Positions 25,344-33,540 are shown, numbered from the stretch's first letter. The stretch is DNA of 64,000 bases from Streptantibioticus ferralitis (GCF_029223525.1 NZ_JARHTQ010000005.1:124001-188000), one strand, 5' to 3'. Notes: a model not told the origin generated them from the sequence alone. A program made the numbers and translations.

Positions 25344-26156
25344 ATGTTCACCATCGGAGACTTCGCCAGGCACGGCCGCGTATCGGTCCGGATGCTGCGT
25401 CACTACGACGCGACCGGCCTACTGCGCCCGGCCCACGTCGACCCATCCACCGGCTACCGCTACTACACGGCCGCCCAGCTGGCCCGCCTCAACCGCGTCA
25501 TCGCGCTCAAGGACCTCGGCTTCACCCTCCAGCAGGTCCAGGAGATCCTGGACGAGAAGGTCACAACCGAGGAACTGCGCGCCATGCTCCGGCTGCGACG
25601 GGCCGAACTGGAGGCTGCAATGACGGCCACGGCTGCCCGGCTGGTCCAGGTCGAGGCGAGGCTCCGCTCGATCGAGAGCGAGGGGCAGATGCCCAGCAAC
25701 GACGTCGTACTGAAAAGCCTGCCGAGCGTTCGGGTCGCCGAACTTACCGGTGTGGCACCGGACTTCGACACCATCGGACCCGTCATCCAGCCGCTGTACG
25801 GCGAGCTGTTCCGGCGTCTGGAGGGGGCGGCCATCGCTCCCTCCGGGCCCGGTATCGCCTACTACGAGGACGCCCCGGACGGCGGGGTCCTCATCCACGC
25901 GGGCGTCGAGGTCGCTGTGTCCCTCAGGGAGGATGACGGGCTGCGGATCGTGGACCTGCCTCCCGTCGAGCGAGCGGCGACCATCGTGCACCGCGGCTCG
26001 ATGGAGACCGTCCTACCCACCATCCAGACCCTGGGCCGCTGGATCGACGCCAATGGCTACCGCTCGACCGGCTACCCGCGGGAGGTCAACCTGGAATGCC
26101 CCGACAATCACAACGAGTGGGTGACCGAGCTCCAGGAACCGGTGACCAAGGCCTGA
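25344..26156 (+). CDS. MerR-family regulator with GyrI/BmrR-like ligand domain
   Basis: This 270-residue protein has a MerR HTH (MFTIGDFARHGRVSVRMLRH, TGYRYYTAAQLARLNRVIAL), a coiled coil (LRLRRAELEAAMTATAARL) and a C-terminal effector-binding domain (IYEDAP-like GIAYYEDAPDGGVLIHAG, then LPPVERAATIVHRGS). This is the BmrR/BltR architecture that senses bulky cationic drugs. No efflux gene accompanies it in the element, so its target is elsewhere or itself. ATG with GGAGA five bases upstream. It is cargo between tniR and the right end of the Tn402-like element. Confidence 0.9.
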   Translation: MFTIGDFARHGRVSVRMLRHYDATGLLRPAHVDPSTGYRYYTAAQLARLNRVIALKDLGFTLQQVQEILDEKVTTEELRAMLRLRRAELEAAMTATAARLVQVEARLRSIESEGQMPSNDVVLKSLPSVRVAELTGVAPDFDTIGPVIQPLYGELFRRLEGAAIAPSGPGIAYYEDAPDGGVLIHAGVEVAVSLREDDGLRIVDLPPVERAATIVHRGSMETVLPTIQTLGRWIDANGYRSTGYPREVNLECPDNHNEWVTELQEPVTKA

Positions 26157-26163
26157 TGAGAGA

Positions 26164-26191
26164 GGGGTCAGCCAACACCCTGGCTGACCCC
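26164..26191 (+). terminator. Hairpin terminator after cargo merR
   Basis: A perfect 11-bp stem GGGGTCAGCCA / TGGCTGACCCC with a 6-base loop starts 7 bases after the merR stop. No U-run, as usual in this GC range. Confidence 0.75.
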
Positions 26192-26212
26192 AGCATGATC
26201 CGCCGTCAGCGA

Positions 26213-26259
26213 GTGCAGCCGACTTCGGACATCAGCGCAGCCGACTTCGAAAGCTGACA
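26213..26259. repeat. Right terminal repeats of the Tn402-like element
   Basis: Two inverted copies of the end motif (26235-26251 and 26213-26229, read as TCGAAGTCGGCTGCGC and CCGAAGTCGGCTGCAC on the minus strand) lead to the outer TGTCA at 26255-26259. ACCGC follows, the target duplication. Confidence 0.85.
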
Positions 26260-26264
26260 ACCGC

Positions 26265-26349
26265 GATCACGAACCCGCAGGTGGGCAGTGTCGGCAACTG
26301 GTGTCGGAATTCAATGTCGGAGAACGGCCCGTCAGATAGATTCCGACAC
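26265..26349. other. Right part of the outer transposon's res region
   Basis: Half-sites TGTCGG at 26289, 26302 and 26315 and an inverted CCGACA at 26343 end directly at the tnpR start codon. Joined to 13840-13903 this makes a res region of normal Tn3 size (~120-150 bp), which shows where the Tn402-like element landed. Confidence 0.75.
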
Positions 26350-26952
26350 ATGCTCATCGGCTACGCGCGCGTCTCGACCGCCGACCAGAACCCCGATCAT
26401 CAGATCGACGCACTGCTGCGGCACGGTGTGGACCGCAGCGACATCCACGTCGACACCGCGAGCGGCGCGAAGGCGTCCCGCCCGAAGCTCGAACTTGTTC
26501 TGCAGTTGCTGCGGCCCGGCGACACTCTGAAGATCACCCGGCTCGACCGGCTCTCCCGGTCCGTGCTGCATCTGGTGACCCTCGGCGCAGAGCTACGCGA
26601 ACGCGGGATCGGGCTGCACGTCATCGAGCAGGGCATCGACACCTCCACTGTGGAAGGCCGCGCGATGTTCGGCATGCTGTCGGTGCTCGCCGAGCTCCAG
26701 CGCGAGCTGATCGTGGCGAACACGATGGACGGTCTCGCCTCGGCCCGGGCCCGCGGCCGTGTCGGCGGCCGGCGCCCCCGTCTCAGCCCAGAGCAGGCCT
26801 CGCTCGCCCAGCAGCTCTACGACGCCCGCGAGAAGACCGTCCAGCAGATCGCCGACCTGTTCGGCGTCCCCCGCTCCACGGTCTATGGACACCTCAACCG
26901 CGAGAAGACCGTCCCCCGTCAGCCGAAGAAGACCGCAGCCAGGGAGCCCTGA
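26350..26952 (+). CDS. tnpR: Tn3 resolvase TnpR (outer element)
   Basis: This serine recombinase of 200 residues has the typical layout: nucleophile Ser in IGYARVSTADQNPDHQ, arginine block ITRLDRLSRSVLHLV, helix E (MFGMLSVLAELQRELIVANT) and an HTH (VQQIADLFGVPRSTVYGHL). It resolves cointegrates of the outer transposon. Its ATG abuts the last res half-site. The Tn402-like insertion leaves the coding region intact but separates it from upstream sequence. The 3' end overlaps the convergent small membrane gene by 59 bases. Confidence 0.93.
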   Translation: MLIGYARVSTADQNPDHQIDALLRHGVDRSDIHVDTASGAKASRPKLELVLQLLRPGDTLKITRLDRLSRSVLHLVTLGAELRERGIGLHVIEQGIDTSTVEGRAMFGMLSVLAELQRELIVANTMDGLASARARGRVGGRRPRLSPEQASLAQQLYDAREKTVQQIADLFGVPRSTVYGHLNREKTVPRQPKKTAAREP

Positions 26953-27346
26953 ACGACCGGTGAAGCGGGGCCACGGTGGCGAAGACGAAGAGCCCGAAGA
27001 GCGTCATCGGCGTCAGCCCGACGGGCTGGAGGTAGTCGAGCGGGTGGCGCAGGATGCCCGTCCAGTTCCCCCACCAGTTCGCCGTCAGGTCCGCCACCAT
27101 GATGGCTGCGCCCAGGATCGGGCCGGCCGGACGCGTCAGGGCGACCCATGCGGCGGCCAAGAGGTCGAGCCCGAGCAGCGCATGGAAGAGCAGTTGGCTC
27201 GGCAAAGGCGAGCCGCGGTATGCGTGGAGCCCGCCGACGAACAAGTCGTAGGCGTGTGAGCCGGTCCCTTCGACGAATCCGATGATGTACACCACTGCCA
27301 CCCATCGCGCCCAGCGCGGCTGCGTCCCCCATCGCATACCGCTCAC
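26894..27346 (-). CDS. Small four-helix membrane protein, transposon cargo
   Basis: This 150-residue protein is not recognised as a named family. It has four hydrophobic segments at about residues 12-30, 52-70, 75-92 and 108-125, with aromatic and acidic positions between (GFVEGTGSHAYDLF, ADLTANWWGNWTGIL). GTG start (MSGMRWGTQ); an ATG lies three codons in. Its C-terminal ~20 codons overlap the end of tnpR on the other strand, so that tail may have been acquired by readthrough. It lies between tnpR and the right repeat, so it is cargo. Confidence 0.65.
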   Translation of the reverse strand: MSGMRWGTQPRWARWVAVVYIIGFVEGTGSHAYDLFVGGLHAYRGSPLPSQLLFHALLGLDLLAAAWVALTRPAGPILGAAIMVADLTANWWGNWTGILRHPLDYLQPVGLTPMTLFGLFVFATVAPLHRSFRAPWLRSSSADGGRSSRG

Positions 27347-27444
27347 TCTATGCGCGGGAGCGACGCCAAGGGTCCTGGTCTACGGCAGATACAGGAGCCC
27401 AGGACCTACCGCTAATTTTCGTTCCGCTACTCCCCGCGCCCCAA

Positions 27445-27491
27445 GATCAAGTGCTTAGCGCCAACGGCTGCTCCGTTGGTCCCCACGGCCG
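27445..27491 (-). repeat. Right inverted repeat of outer Tn3 element
   Basis: Inverted partner of 8737-8783 with one mismatch (CCAACGG-ctgct loop). Followed directly by the AGGAA duplication and the gntP remnant. Confidence 0.93.
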
Positions 27492-27496
27492 AGGAA

Positions 27497-28080
27497 GGCC
27501 GCGCCGGAGCCGAGCGCGAGCGCCGGCAGTGCGGTCTGCGTCGGAGGGAGTCCGTGTGCGAGCGGGCCGATGGTTCCGGCCGCGGCGACGGCGGCGACGG
27601 TGCCCGAACCGGCGGCGGTACGCCTCAACGCCGCGACCAGCCAGGCGAGTAGCAGCAGCGGGATGTGGAAGTGCCGCGCCGCCATGGCTATGGCGTTGCC
27701 GACTCCGGAATCCTGCAGCGCCTGCGAATAGCCGCCGCCCGCCCCGACGACGGTTGGGCGGTGTCGCGGACCGCCTTGAGCATCATCAGGGCGATGGGGA
27801 GCAGAACGGTGCCGATCGTCAGCGAAAAGCACGGCAGTTCACGGCGGGGCGCGCCGTCCGCACAGTCCTCACTCACGGTGGTGGTGGTGAAAGCCGCCAG
27901 AGCGGATTCGGGTATCTCCGCCCTCACCCACGGCCAGATGTAGGCGGTGAACAACGGACCGAAGACAATGGCACAGGGCACCCGCCACGATCAGCCCGTA
28001 GACCACCGGGCGCCCGGAGCATCTGTACCGGTGGAACGTCCAGGGGGCGTAGCGGAGTTGGACCACGGCCGAATCGGCCG
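27497..28080 (-). pseudogene. gntP-family gluconate permease remnant, frameshifted and interrupted
   Basis: Pieces of a GntP permease are spread over different frames. VVYGLIVAG is followed by PCAIVFGPLFTAYIWPWV after a one-base shift near 27976, then FSLTIGTVLLPIALMMLKAV. After a further shift comes GGGYSQALQDSGVGNAIAMA and AAGSGTVAAVAAAGTIGPLA up to GSGAAFL. There the outer transposon begins, with GHVNDA on its other side. The 5' part is unrecognisable. GntP proteins import gluconate or related sugar acids, which fits the neighbouring xylose genes. Confidence 0.8.
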
Positions 28081-28085
28081 CGGTG

Positions 28086-28391
28086 TCACTTGCTGTTGGT
28101 GTACACCAACAGCGATATCCCACCGACGACGGCGACGATCACGAAGAGGATCACCGACGACACCACCACGAGGGCGATGAGCTGCCCCAGCCGCACCAGC
28201 GCGCCGCCGACGCCGCCGGGTTGTTGGGCAGCGGCTCGCTGCTGCCCGCTCGCGGCGCGCCGTGAGCGGGCGCGCCCGGGCGAGCCGGTGGCGCTCGGCC
28301 TGGCCGTCTGTCCCCGACGGCTCGCGGCCCGGCCGGGGTACCTGTCGGTGCCATGGTTCAGCTGCACGGCGGGGCCGTCCGGACTGGGCAT
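28086..28391 (-). CDS. Small C-terminally anchored membrane protein
   Basis: This 101-residue protein is not recognised. Residues 1-65 are basic and Gln/Pro/Ala-rich without fold signals (GRARSRRAASGQQRAAAQQP). Residues 68-96 form one strong hydrophobic helix (LIALVVVSSVILFVIVAVVG), followed by a short tail SLLVYTNSK. It is likely tail-anchored. ATG with AGGAGA seven bases upstream, an excellent site. The last codons contain a perfect 20-bp palindrome. It lies upstream of the gntP remnant on the same strand. Confidence 0.6.
   Translation of the reverse strand: MPSPDGPAVQLNHGTDRYPGRAASRRGQTARPSATGSPGRARSRRAASGQQRAAAQQPGGVGGALVRLGQLIALVVVSSVILFVIVAVVGGISLLVYTNSK
28093..28112. promoter_or_regulatory. 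Perfect 20-bp palindrome
   Basis: CTGTTGGTGTACACCAACAG reads the same on both strands. It lies at the very end of the small membrane gene, just upstream of the gntP remnant, where an operator for a GntR- or LacI-type repressor could sit. No regulator is adjacent. Confidence 0.45.
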
Positions 28392-28589
28392 GGATGTATC
28401 TCCTGGTTCTGCTCTCCGGGCCCTGTGGTCGAGGACCGCGCTCATCGGTGACTCATGCTGGGCGGGAGGTAGCGTACGTGCGCTCCCTAAACGCGGTACA
28501 CAGGGATGCGGAATCACCAGTCCGAACGTGCCGACGGCCCGGCCGGCCGGAGACCGGGACCGGGCCGACCGTCCGGGAGCCGCCGGAGG

Positions 28590-29765
28590 TCAGCGAAGGC
28601 CGAGCAGATGGTCCATGGCCAGCTGGTCGAGCTGTTCGAAGGCCATCCCGCGGTCGGCTGCCGCACTGACGTCGAAGTCCTCGAAGGCGGAGCGGTCGGC
28701 GAGCAGGTCGGTGACGGTCTCCCCGGGTGCGAGGGTGGTTTGGGCGAGTCGGTCCAGCCGGGCGGTGCGCAGGGCGTCCTGGACCGCGGGGTCGGCGCGG
28801 AAGGCCGCGGCCTTCGCCTTGAGCGCGAGGTAGTTGCGCATGCATCCGGCGGCGGAGGCCCATACGCCGTCCAGGTCCTCGGTACGCGGCGGTTTGAAGT
28901 CGAAGTGCCGCGGCCCGCTGTAGCCCGCCGACTCCAGCAGGTCGACCAGCCAGAACGCCTGGCGCAGATCGCCCGCGCCGAACCGCAGGTCCTGGTCGTA
29001 CTTGATGCCGGACTGACCGTTGAGGTCGATATGGAGCAGTTTGCCCGCCCACAGCGCCTGTGCGACGCCGTGCGGGAAGTTCAGGCCGGCCATCTGCTCA
29101 TGGCCGACCTCGGGGTTCACCCCGAACAGCTCCGGACGCTCCAGCCGTTCGATGAACGCCAGGGCGTGGCCGACGGTCGGCAGCAGGATGTCCCCGCGCG
29201 GTTCGTTGGGCTTGGGTTCGATGGCGAACCGCAGGGGGTAGCCCTGCGCCTGCACGTACTCGGCCAGCAGGTCGAACGCTTCCTTCAGCCGGTCGAAGGC
29301 CGTCCGCACGTCCTTGGCGGCACCGGATTCGGCGCCTTCGCGACCGCCCCAGGCGACGTAGACCGATGCGCCGAGTTCCGCGGCGAGGTCGATGTTGCGC
29401 AGGGTCTTGCGCAGCGCGTAGCGGCGGATGTCGCGGTCGTTGGCGGTGAAGGCACCGTCCTTGAACACCGGGTGGGTGAACAGGTTGGTCGTGGCCATCG
29501 GCACCTTCATGCCGGTGGCGTCCAGCGCCTGCCGGAAGCGCTTGATGTGCGCCTCGCGCTCGGCCTCGCCGCTACCGAACGGGATCAGGTCGTCATCATG
29601 GAAGGTGACCCCGTACGCGCCCAGCGCGGCGAGCCGCCGCACGGTCTCGGCCGGATCGAGTGCGGCGCGGGTGGCCTCGCCGAACGGGTCTCGGCCCGGC
29701 CAGCCCACGGTCCACAGGCCGAAGGTGAACTTGTCCTCGGGGACGGGGGTCAGGTGGTCGGTCAC
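28590..29765 (-). CDS. xylA: Xylose isomerase
   Basis: This 391-residue protein has the length and sequence of Streptomyces xylose (glucose) isomerase, converting D-xylose to D-xylulose with two divalent metals. The catalytic His is at ~56 in [12 protein letters not shown]. Metal ligands lie in [37 protein letters not shown] and [29 protein letters not shown] is a standard start. It is divergent from xylB, an arrangement common in actinomycetes, and shares its control region. Confidence 0.98.
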   Translation of the reverse strand: MTDHLTPVPEDKFTFGLWTVGWPGRDPFGEATRAALDPAETVRRLAALGAYGVTFHDDDLIPFGSGEAEREAHIKRFRQALDATGMKVPMATTNLFTHPVFKDGAFTANDRDIRRYALRKTLRNIDLAAELGASVYVAWGGREGAESGAAKDVRTAFDRLKEAFDLLAEYVQAQGYPLRFAIEPKPNEPRGDILLPTVGHALAFIERLERPELFGVNPEVGHEQMAGLNFPHGVAQALWAGKLLHIDLNGQSGIKYDQDLRFGAGDLRQAFWLVDLLESAGYSGPRHFDFKPPRTEDLDGVWASAAGCMRNYLALKAKAAAFRADPAVQDALRTARLDRLAQTTLAPGETVTDLLADRSAFEDFDVSAAADRGMAFEQLDQLAMDHLLGLR

Positions 29766-29912
29766 GGGGGCTCCCGGTTGCCGGAGAGTGCTCAGGTGCT
29801 GGGCCTTGTTCGCCAGACCCTATTCGTCATGGCGGAAAACAAATTAGTATGCGCGGGCACCGCGGGGAAGCCCCGCGGATGTACGAGGGCACGGATGGGC
29901 GAGGAGGCAGGG
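29766..29912. promoter_or_regulatory. xylA-xylB divergent control region
   Basis: The 147-bp gap has an AT-rich island (GGAAAACAAATTAGTATG, near 29833-29851), unusual in this genome and a good candidate for promoter plus ROK-repressor site. A hairpin CCGCGGGG-aag-CCCCGCGG (29860-29878) precedes xylB. GAGGAGG is the xylB ribosome site. Confidence 0.5.
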
Positions 29913-31346
29913 ATGGCCGTACAGCGCGTGGTCATCGGCGTCGACAGCTCCACACAGGCGACCAAAGCGGTCGCCGTCGACGTGGACACCGGTGCCGTGC
30001 TGGGTGTGGGCCGCGCCCCGCACTCCGTCAGCACCGGAGCGGCCCGGGAGAGCGAACCCGAGCAGTGGTGGGATGCGTTCACCGAGGCCGTGCGCGGGAC
30101 CGGCCACGCCGACCGCGCGGCGGCCGTCTCGGTCGGCGCCCAGCAGCACGGCCTGGTGGCGCTGGACTCGCGGGGCGTGCCGGTACGGCCCGCGCTGCTC
30201 TGGAACGATGTGCGCTCCGCCCCGCAAGCCGCGGCGTTGCTGGAGGAGTTGGGCGCCGAGGAGTGGGCACGCCGTACCGGTAGTGCGCCCACGGCCGCCT
30301 TCACCGTGGCCAAGTGGGCCTGGCTGCGTGCCAACGAACCCCAGGCCGCCGACCGGGTGGCCGCCGTGCGGCTGCCGCACGACTACCTCACCGAGCGACT
30401 GACCGGTGTCGCGGTCACCGACCGGGGCGATGCCTCGGGCACCGGGTGGTGGACGCCGCGGGGCTACGACAAGGACATCCTGCACCGCGTGGGCCTCGAC
30501 CCCGCGCTGCTCCCCGAGGTGCTGGCGCCCGGGACGGCGGCCGGGGCGGTCCGTGCGGGCACACCGCTGCGGGAGGGCGCGCTGGTGGCGGCCGGTACCG
30601 GTGACAACATGGCGGCGGCGCTCGGCCTGGGCCTTGAGCCGGGCATGCCGGTGGTCAGCCTCGGCACCTCCGGCACGGTCTACGCGGTCACCCGCGGCAG
30701 GCCGCGGGACCCCTCCGGCACCATCGCCGGTTTCGCCGACGCGCGCGGCGACTGGCTGCCGCTGGCCTGCACCCTCAACTGCACGCTGGCCGTGGACCGG
30801 ATCGCCGGGTTGCTGAGCCTGGACCGGGAGGCCGTCGAACCCGGCGGGGGCGCCGTGGTGCTGCCCTATCTGGACGGTGAGCGCACCCCCAACCTCCCCT
30901 ACGCGTCAGGGCTGTTGCACGGCCTTCGCCATGACACCAGCCCGGGCCAGCTGCTACAGGCCGCCTATGACGGCGCCGCCTACTCGCTGCTGACGGCGGT
31001 CGACGACGTACTGCGCGCCGGTGGCGAGCCGGTTGACCCGGCGGTTCCGTTGCTGCTGGTCGGCGGCGGCGCCAAGGGCGCGGCCTGGCGGGCCACGGTG
31101 CGCAGGCTCTCCGGCCGACCGGTGTGTGTGCCCGCGGCCCAGGAGTTGGTGGCGCTCGGTGCCGCGGCACAGGCCGCTGGGCTGCTCACCGGCGAGGCGC
31201 CGGACGAGGTGGCCCGGCGCTGGGGTGCCCGCGACGGGGTGCTGCTGGAGCCGACGCCGCGGGACACCGAAACCCTGGAGCGGATCAAGGACACCCTGCG
31301 CGGCGCGGGGGCGCTGTTCACCTCCGCCCGCGGACCCGCGCGATGA
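29913..31346 (+). CDS. xylB: Xylulokinase
   Basis: This 477-residue FGGY-family kinase phosphorylates D-xylulose with ATP to feed the pentose phosphate pathway. It shows GVDSSTQATKAVAVD (phosphate-1), VGAQQHGLVALD and LLWNDVRS (sugar site), GTGDNMAAALGLG and SLGTSGTVYAV (ATP site) and LLVGGGAKGAAWR (adenosine). ATG five bases after GGAGG; an ATG 18 bases earlier is less well placed. The stop overlaps the start of the ROK regulator (ATGA). Confidence 0.97.
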   Translation: MAVQRVVIGVDSSTQATKAVAVDVDTGAVLGVGRAPHSVSTGAARESEPEQWWDAFTEAVRGTGHADRAAAVSVGAQQHGLVALDSRGVPVRPALLWNDVRSAPQAAALLEELGAEEWARRTGSAPTAAFTVAKWAWLRANEPQAADRVAAVRLPHDYLTERLTGVAVTDRGDASGTGWWTPRGYDKDILHRVGLDPALLPEVLAPGTAAGAVRAGTPLREGALVAAGTGDNMAAALGLGLEPGMPVVSLGTSGTVYAVTRGRPRDPSGTIAGFADARGDWLPLACTLNCTLAVDRIAGLLSLDREAVEPGGGAVVLPYLDGERTPNLPYASGLLHGLRHDTSPGQLLQAAYDGAAYSLLTAVDDVLRAGGEPVDPAVPLLLVGGGAKGAAWRATVRRLSGRPVCVPAAQELVALGAAAQAAGLLTGEAPDEVARRWGARDGVLLEPTPRDTETLERIKDTLRGAGALFTSARGPAR

Positions 31347-32536
31347 GCCACGGCTGGGCGCCCCCGGCGCACACCGGGCGGGCCGCCTCCCAGCAGGGCA
31401 TGCGGCGGCAGAACCTGGCACTGGTGATGACGACCGTGGCCGCGCACGGGCCGATATCCCGGGCCGCAGTCGCGGACCGTACCGGACTGACCCGGGCCGC
31501 CGTGTCCAGTCTGGTGGAGGAACTGAACTCGGCCGGGCTGCTGGCCGAGTTGGCTGCGGCGCCCAGCGGTCGGGTCGGCCGCCCCGGCCGTGCGCTGGCC
31601 CTCAGTGCGCAGGGCCCGGCCGGACTGGGGCTTGAGGTCGGAGTGGGTCATCTGGGCGCCTGCGTCGTCGATCTGCGCGGCGAGGTCAGAGTGTGGCGGC
31701 AGGTGGCGGCAAGCAACCGGAACCGGCCCCCGAGCGAGGTCCTGGCCGAGCTGGCCGAGGTGTCCCAGCGCGCGGTACATGAGGCGCAGGACATGCGACT
31801 GCGCCCGATCGCCGCCGTGTTGGCGGTGCCCGGTCTGGTCGGCGATGTGCCCGGGACGGTGGGGCGCGCCCCGAACCTGGGTTGGCGCGATGTCGCCGCC
31901 TCCGAACTGTGGTCCCAGGAACTGCCGTTGGAGGTCGAGAACGAGGCCAATCTGGGCGCGCTGGCCGAGCTGTGGCAGGGTGCGGCGGCCACGGACTTCA
32001 TCCATGTCTCGGCCGCGGCGGGCATCGGTGCCGCGCTGGTCGTCGGGGGCCGGTTGTTCCGCGGGGCGCGGGGTTTCGCGGGCGAACTCGGCCATATGCC
32101 GGTGCGTCCGGACGGCCCGGCCTGCGCCTGCGGGGCCCACGGGTGCCTGGAGCAGTACGCGGGCGAGGAGGCGGTGCTGCGACAGGCGGGTCTGGTACGG
32201 ACCGAGGACGCCGTGCACCGGCTCGCGGACCGGGCCCGGGACGGCGACCGCCGGGTGCTGGCGGCGCTGGAACGGGCGGGCAGGGCCTTGGGCACGACGC
32301 TTGCCGGGGCGGTCAATCTGGTCGACCCGGCTGCCGTGGTGCTCGGTGGTGCGTACGCCGAGCTCGGTGACTGGCTGCTGCCGGTGATACGGCAGGAACT
32401 GACGGCCCGGACCCTGCGGCCCTGGCAGCCGGAAGCGCTGCTGGTCTCCGCGCTGGGACGGCGGGGGCCGCTGCTCGGCGCCGGTATGGCGGCCATAAGG
32501 CGCATCGTCGAGGACCCCGCCGTGCTGCGTTCCTAG
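31343..32536 (+). CDS. ROK-family repressor (XylR-like)
   Basis: This 397-residue protein has an N-terminal winged HTH (VAAHGPISRAAVADRTGLTR, AAVSSLVEELNSAGLL) and a ROK sugar-binding domain with GLVGDVPGTVGRAPNLGW, GFAGELGHMPV and the zinc motif CACGAHGCLEQ. ROK proteins with an HTH are sugar-responsive repressors. Coupled to xylB by a 4-bp overlap, it most likely controls the divergent xylA and xylB promoters in response to xylose. The name xylR would be an inference, so no symbol is given. Confidence 0.9.
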   Translation: MSHGWAPPAHTGRAASQQGMRRQNLALVMTTVAAHGPISRAAVADRTGLTRAAVSSLVEELNSAGLLAELAAAPSGRVGRPGRALALSAQGPAGLGLEVGVGHLGACVVDLRGEVRVWRQVAASNRNRPPSEVLAELAEVSQRAVHEAQDMRLRPIAAVLAVPGLVGDVPGTVGRAPNLGWRDVAASELWSQELPLEVENEANLGALAELWQGAAATDFIHVSAAAGIGAALVVGGRLFRGARGFAGELGHMPVRPDGPACACGAHGCLEQYAGEEAVLRQAGLVRTEDAVHRLADRARDGDRRVLAALERAGRALGTTLAGAVNLVDPAAVVLGGAYAELGDWLLPVIRQELTARTLRPWQPEALLVSALGRRGPLLGAGMAAIRRIVEDPAVLRS

Positions 32537-32689
32537 CCGGTCCGGCGGCTGCTGCCCCGCGATGTCGTGGGGCACCGGCAGGTGCCTGCCCGCCGGTCCG
32601 CGGCATCGTGGTCAGGCGTCGTCGCGCGCCGCGGCAGCCGTTGCGAAACCAGATGCGTCGACAGCGCGGTTGTGCGAGTGTGCCCGACT
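32537..32689. other. Intergenic hairpin region after the ROK gene
   Basis: TGCCCC-n10-GGGGCA, nested inside CCGGCGG / CCGCCGG, forms a strong stem shortly after the ROK stop and could terminate the xylB operon. No promoter is evident before the acetyltransferase. Confidence 0.4.
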
Positions 32690-33151
32690 GTGAGCATCGA
32701 CGATCTGGTCATCCGCCGCGCTGTCGACTCCGACGCGTCCGCCGTGGCGGACGTCTGGCTGCGCTCGTTCGCCTCGGCGCTGCCCACCGTGCGCCGCCCC
32801 CGCGGGGACGAGGAGGTACGGGCGTACATCCGCGATGTGGTCGTACCGGCACGCGAGACCTGGGTGTCGGTCGCCGACGGCTCGGTGGTGGGGATGATGG
32901 TCCTGGCCGAGGGCCTGCTCAGCCAGCTCTACCTGGATCCGGTGTGGCGGGGCCGAGGCATCGGCGACCGGTTCATCGCGCTGGCCAAGTCCCTCCGGCC
33001 GGAGGGACTTGAGCTGTGGACCTTCCAGGTCAACGGTCCGGCACGGCGGTTCTACGAGCGACACGGCTTCGTCGTCGCGGAGCAGACCGACGGGCACGGC
33101 AACGAGGAACGCGAGCCCGATGTCCGCTACGTATGGCGGCCGGCGGGCTGA
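32690..33151 (+). CDS. GNAT-family N-acetyltransferase
   Basis: This 153-residue protein has a complete GNAT fold: N-terminal LVIRRAVDSDASAVADVWL, acetyl-CoA loop LYLDPVWRGRGIGDRFIALA (the R/Q-x-x-G-x-G/A motif as RGRGIG) and the C-terminal NGPARRFYERHGF helix-strand. The acceptor cannot be told. The GTG start was chosen from the homology boundary; another GTG four codons earlier is possible and no good ribosome site is visible. It is convergent with the I36-type gene two bases downstream. Confidence 0.88.
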   Translation: MSIDDLVIRRAVDSDASAVADVWLRSFASALPTVRRPRGDEEVRAYIRDVVVPARETWVSVADGSVVGMMVLAEGLLSQLYLDPVWRGRGIGDRFIALAKSLRPEGLELWTFQVNGPARRFYERHGFVVAEQTDGHGNEEREPDVRYVWRPAG

Positions 33152-33153
33152 CG

Positions 33154-33540
33154 TCAGCCGCAGTCAGCGGTCATCGACGCCACCGGTGCGCCGGACAATT
33201 CCGAGTCACCACCGTCGATTTCCTGCTCGTCACCGGCGAAGTGCGCCTTGTCGTTGAGGCGCACGATGCAGCCGAAGCTGTCCGGAATCGGGTTGCGCGC
33301 CGACCGCGGGTTGGCGGGCAGTTCGAGCGCGTCGACATCCGGGAACGTGAATTTGGTCTTCCGTACCTTCGCGTCGGCCTGGTACAGCACCTCACCCGTC
33401 TGATGCGGTCCGCTGAACAGGCAGAAGTTGCCCTTCCGGCACTCCACGGGCGCTGCGGCGTACGAGGCGGGGGCTAAGGCCGCCGACACACCGAGAACCG
33501 CAACGACCGCCACACCCAGCCGGATTGCGCGTTGACGCAT
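33154..33540 (-). CDS. Secreted peptidase inhibitor family I36-like protein
   Basis: This 128-residue exported protein has a signal peptide at 1-30 (LGVAVVAVLGVSAALAPASY-AAA). The mature part opens with CRKGNFCLFSGPHQTGEV, the conserved beginning of I36-type (SMI-like, beta/gamma-crystallin-related) small secreted proteins, with a further Cys pair (FGCIVRL, MTADCG). Inhibition of a metalloprotease is a family trait, not shown here. Start at MRQRAIRLG because AAGGAG lies six bases upstream; an ATG six codons earlier has a poorer site. Confidence 0.8.
   Translation of the reverse strand: MRQRAIRLGVAVVAVLGVSAALAPASYAAAPVECRKGNFCLFSGPHQTGEVLYQADAKVRKTKFTFPDVDALELPANPRSARNPIPDSFGCIVRLNDKAHFAGDEQEIDGGDSELSGAPVASMTADCG

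Larger units (their letters stand above)
13904..26259 (+). mobile_element. Tn402/Tn5053-like transposon (tniABQR) inserted in res
   Basis: The left end starts TGTGAATGTTCGTAGT and the right end, in inverted orientation, TGTCAGCTTTCGAAGT. The 25-bp ends align at most positions, and the right end resembles the known Tn402 terminus. Additional 17-bp copies of the binding motif follow inside both ends. It is flanked by an exact 5-bp duplication ACCGC (13899-13903, 26260-26264). The order tniA-tniB-tniQ-res-tniR matches Tn402/Tn5053. A MerR regulator is cargo. tniB is interrupted by the inner Tn3 element. Confidence 0.92.
8737..27491. mobile_element. Outer Tn3-family transposon (18.8 kb), inserted in gntP
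   Basis: Both ends carry a 47-bp inverted repeat beginning CGGCCGTGGGGACCAACGG with one mismatch. The element is flanked by a 5-bp direct repeat AGGAA (8732-8736 and 27492-27496), the duplication length normal for Tn3. Removing the element and one AGGAA restores the gntP reading AAFLGHVNDA. Its own genes are tnpA, a murJ-like gene, tnpR with res, and a small membrane protein. The remainder is a Tn402-like element inserted in res, itself carrying a second Tn3-family element. Confidence 0.93.

Noticed and set aside
29766-29912. A defined XylR/ROK operator between xylA and xylB
   Set aside because: Only an AT-rich island and a GC hairpin are visible; no dyad could be tied to the ROK protein.
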